Source of the DNA: Mesorhizobium norvegicum
GTDB lineage: Bacteria; Pseudomonadota; Alphaproteobacteria; Rhizobiales; Rhizobiaceae
Direction: 5' to 3'
NCBI RefSeq assembly: GCF_004919685.1
Contig: NZ_SMYZ01000054.1
Location: 180,049 to 221,185, forward strand
DNA: 41,137 bases
Shown in pieces: positions 39,863-41,137 of the stretch. The translations under genes and the position numbers were made by a program. Below the pieces are notes generated by a model. The model did not search any database and was not told where the DNA came from. It worked only from the letters and a program-made list of their open reading frames with translations. Position 1 is the stretch's first letter, and each line of letters starts with the position of its first letter.

Positions 39863-40888
39863 CTACTTCGCCGCCGCTTCGGCCTGCAGCGCCTTCAGGT
39901 CCCAGCAGCTGTCGGGCTTGAGGTCGGCCTTGGTCGTCGCCTTCTCCAGCGTGTAGATGTAGGTGTGCGAGGTGCCGGCCGGCTGGCCGCTCTGCAGCAG
40001 GAACTTGATGATGGCGTTCATGTCGCCCGACTGGCGGGCAAGATCGGTCATCACCACGGCGCCATAGGTGCCGTCCTGCAGCTTGTCGCAGTCGGCCGCC
40101 TTCTCGCCGCCGCCGGTGGTGACCAGGAACACCTTGCCGTCGAGCTTGGCGTCGCGGATCGCGGCGGACGCGCCGGTGGCGTCACCATCCCAGAAATCGA
40201 TGATCGAGCAGATGTCGGGGTTCTGCTGCAGCATCGTCGTCGTCACGTTGCGCGAGGTCGTCGCATCCCAGTTGGAATCGGGCTTCGCCACCACCTTGAA
40301 GTCGGGATGCTTGTCCAGCACCTTCATGATGCCGGCATACTGGTAAAGGCTGGAAGAATTCGCCTGGTCGCCCTGCACCAGGCCGATCTTCTTCGACGAG
40401 TTTTCGCCGCAGCCCTTGATCGCCGCTTCGGCCTCGAGCTGGCCAAGCCGATCCCAGTCGCTGCCGATAAAGGCGTCGGCCGGGAAGTTCGCCGGATTGT
40501 CGACCAGGATGACATAGGTGCCGGCGGCCTGCGCCTTCTTCATCAGCTTGGAATAAGAGTTGAGGTCCGGTGCATGGATGATCAGCACGTCCGGCCTGGA
40601 GTCCGACGAGATGGCGTCGGTGATCGCCTGCGCGCCTGCATCGACGACCCAGTTCGGATCGCGCGTTTCGAACACGCCGCCCCAGGCCTCGACCTCGGTC
40701 TTCAGATAGTGCGCCCAGCCCTGCGCCAGGTCGAAGCCCATCGCCAGCGGCACCAGCATGACGCGCTTGCCTTTGAGCGCCTGCGCGTAAGCCGCCGGGC
40801 CCGGATCGTCGGCGGCGAAGGTGGGCGCCACGAAGGCCGTGACGGCAAGCGCCGTGGCGGCTGCCATCAATGTCCTGATGAATTTCAT
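39863..40888 (-). CDS. Periplasmic sugar-binding protein of the fusion-permease operon
   Basis: Type I periplasmic binding protein, 341 aa from ATG 40888, preceded by GAGAGGA. Signal peptide about residues 1-25 (APTFAA-D). Family segments: GKRVMLVPLAMGFDLAQGW, DVLIIHAPDLNSYSKLM, VDNPANFPADAFIGSDW and FWDGDATGASAAIRDAKLDG. Cysteines GCGENS, DICSI and ADCDKL could pair. The operon order is permease (cut at the window edge), binding protein, permease-propeller fusion, propeller, ATPase. Ligand unknown; a sugar lactone or its glycoside would fit the propeller enzymes. Confidence 0.9.
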   Translation of the reverse strand: MKFIRTLMAAATALAVTAFVAPTFAADDPGPAAYAQALKGKRVMLVPLAMGFDLAQGWAHYLKTEVEAWGGVFETRDPNWVVDAGAQAITDAISSDSRPDVLIIHAPDLNSYSKLMKKAQAAGTYVILVDNPANFPADAFIGSDWDRLGQLEAEAAIKGCGENSSKKIGLVQGDQANSSSLYQYAGIMKVLDKHPDFKVVAKPDSNWDATTSRNVTTTMLQQNPDICSIIDFWDGDATGASAAIRDAKLDGKVFLVTTGGGEKAADCDKLQDGTYGAVVMTDLARQSGDMNAIIKFLLQSGQPAGTSHTYIYTLEKATTKADLKPDSCWDLKALQAEAAAK

Positions 40889-40950
40889 GTCAGATCCTCT
40901 CGTTTCGATTTTCATTGCCGGCCGATCGGGATGGATCGGACCGGGTACCC

Positions 40951-41137
40951 CTAAATGTCGCCTTGCTGGGCGGTCTGCTCGTCGCGTGGATTGATGATGC
41001 CGTCGACGATGATGGCGCCGAGCAGGATCGCCGCCTTGATCAGGTTCTGGTAGAGCAGCGGAATGTCGATGATGGTCATGGCGTTGAGCAGGATGCCAAT
41101 CAGTGCTGCCCCGACCAGCACATTGCGCACCCCGCCC
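40951..41137 (-). CDS. ABC transporter permease (CUT2/RbsC family), C-terminal fragment at the window edge
   Basis: The last 61 residues of a permease: GGVRNVLVGAALIGILLN, then IDIPLLYQNLIKAAILLGAI and the hydrophilic tail NPRDEQTAQQGDI before the TAG. This end segment is typical of RbsC-type permeases. The gene continues beyond base 41137. It lies 62 bp before the binding protein gene on the same strand and is probably the partner of the fused permease. Confidence 0.8.
   Translation of the reverse strand, partial: GGVRNVLVGAALIGILLNAMTIIDIPLLYQNLIKAAILLGAIIVDGIINPRDEQTAQQGDI

Overview
The window looks like a chromosomal stretch of a Rhizobiales alphaproteobacterium, most likely Mesorhizobium or a close relative. 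The evidence is the high G+C with strong G/C third positions, the density of carbohydrate ABC importers of the ribose/fructose (CUT2) type, FadR-, LacI- and AraC-type local regulators, cox-like molybdenum hydroxylase genes, and several families of dispersed palindromic repeats of the kind seen in rhizobia. No tRNA, rRNA, CRISPR array, integrase or transposase was seen. Both window edges cut genes: the left edge possibly the 5' end of a D-Ala-D-Ala dipeptidase, the right edge certainly an ABC permease.

Layout. 1-7.4 kb: a periplasmic dipeptidase, then a sulfate uptake locus (binding protein, cysT, cysW, cysA, a second sulfate-binding protein and an Rrf2-type regulator with a cysteine cluster). 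A vapBC toxin-antitoxin pair on the other strand sits between cysA and the second binding protein. 7.5-8.6 kb: an acyltransferase-like protein. 8.6-15.3 kb: a minus-strand operon for a sugar or sugar acid (binding protein, double ATPase, two permeases, gluconokinase) under a LacI-family regulator, with a perfect 14-bp palindrome in the control region. 15.4-17.1 kb: an MFS transporter and a small DUF3175 protein. 17.1-25.4 kb: two near-duplicate FadR/DgoR-like regulators bracket a divergent dehydrogenase pair. They are followed by a divergent importer (binding protein on one strand; ATPase, permease and gluconate-5-dehydrogenase-like SDR on the other). FadR-type operators (TnGTnnnACnA) occur in both divergent intergenic regions, so these genes plausibly form one local regulon for aldonate or related sugar acid use.

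25.8-34 kb: an AraC regulator, then a cox-type molybdenum hydroxylase cluster (CoxG-like, FAD, 2Fe-2S, a molybdopterin subunit split into two ORFs, MoxR ATPase, VWA protein) ending in an amidohydrolase that is translationally coupled to it. The substrate is not evident. 34.2-34.6 kb: an AhpD-like protein. 34.9-41.1 kb: another minus-strand CUT2 importer operon. One of its permeases is fused to a C-terminal SMP-30/strictosidine-synthase-type beta-propeller, and the next gene is a second propeller that has lost the expected metal ligands.

The most unusual points are the permease-lactonase fusion with its pseudoenzyme-like partner, the split molybdopterin subunit, a dispersed palindromic repeat that lies in frame inside the VWA gene, and the symmetric pair of operators flanking back-to-back promoters at 22.6 kb.
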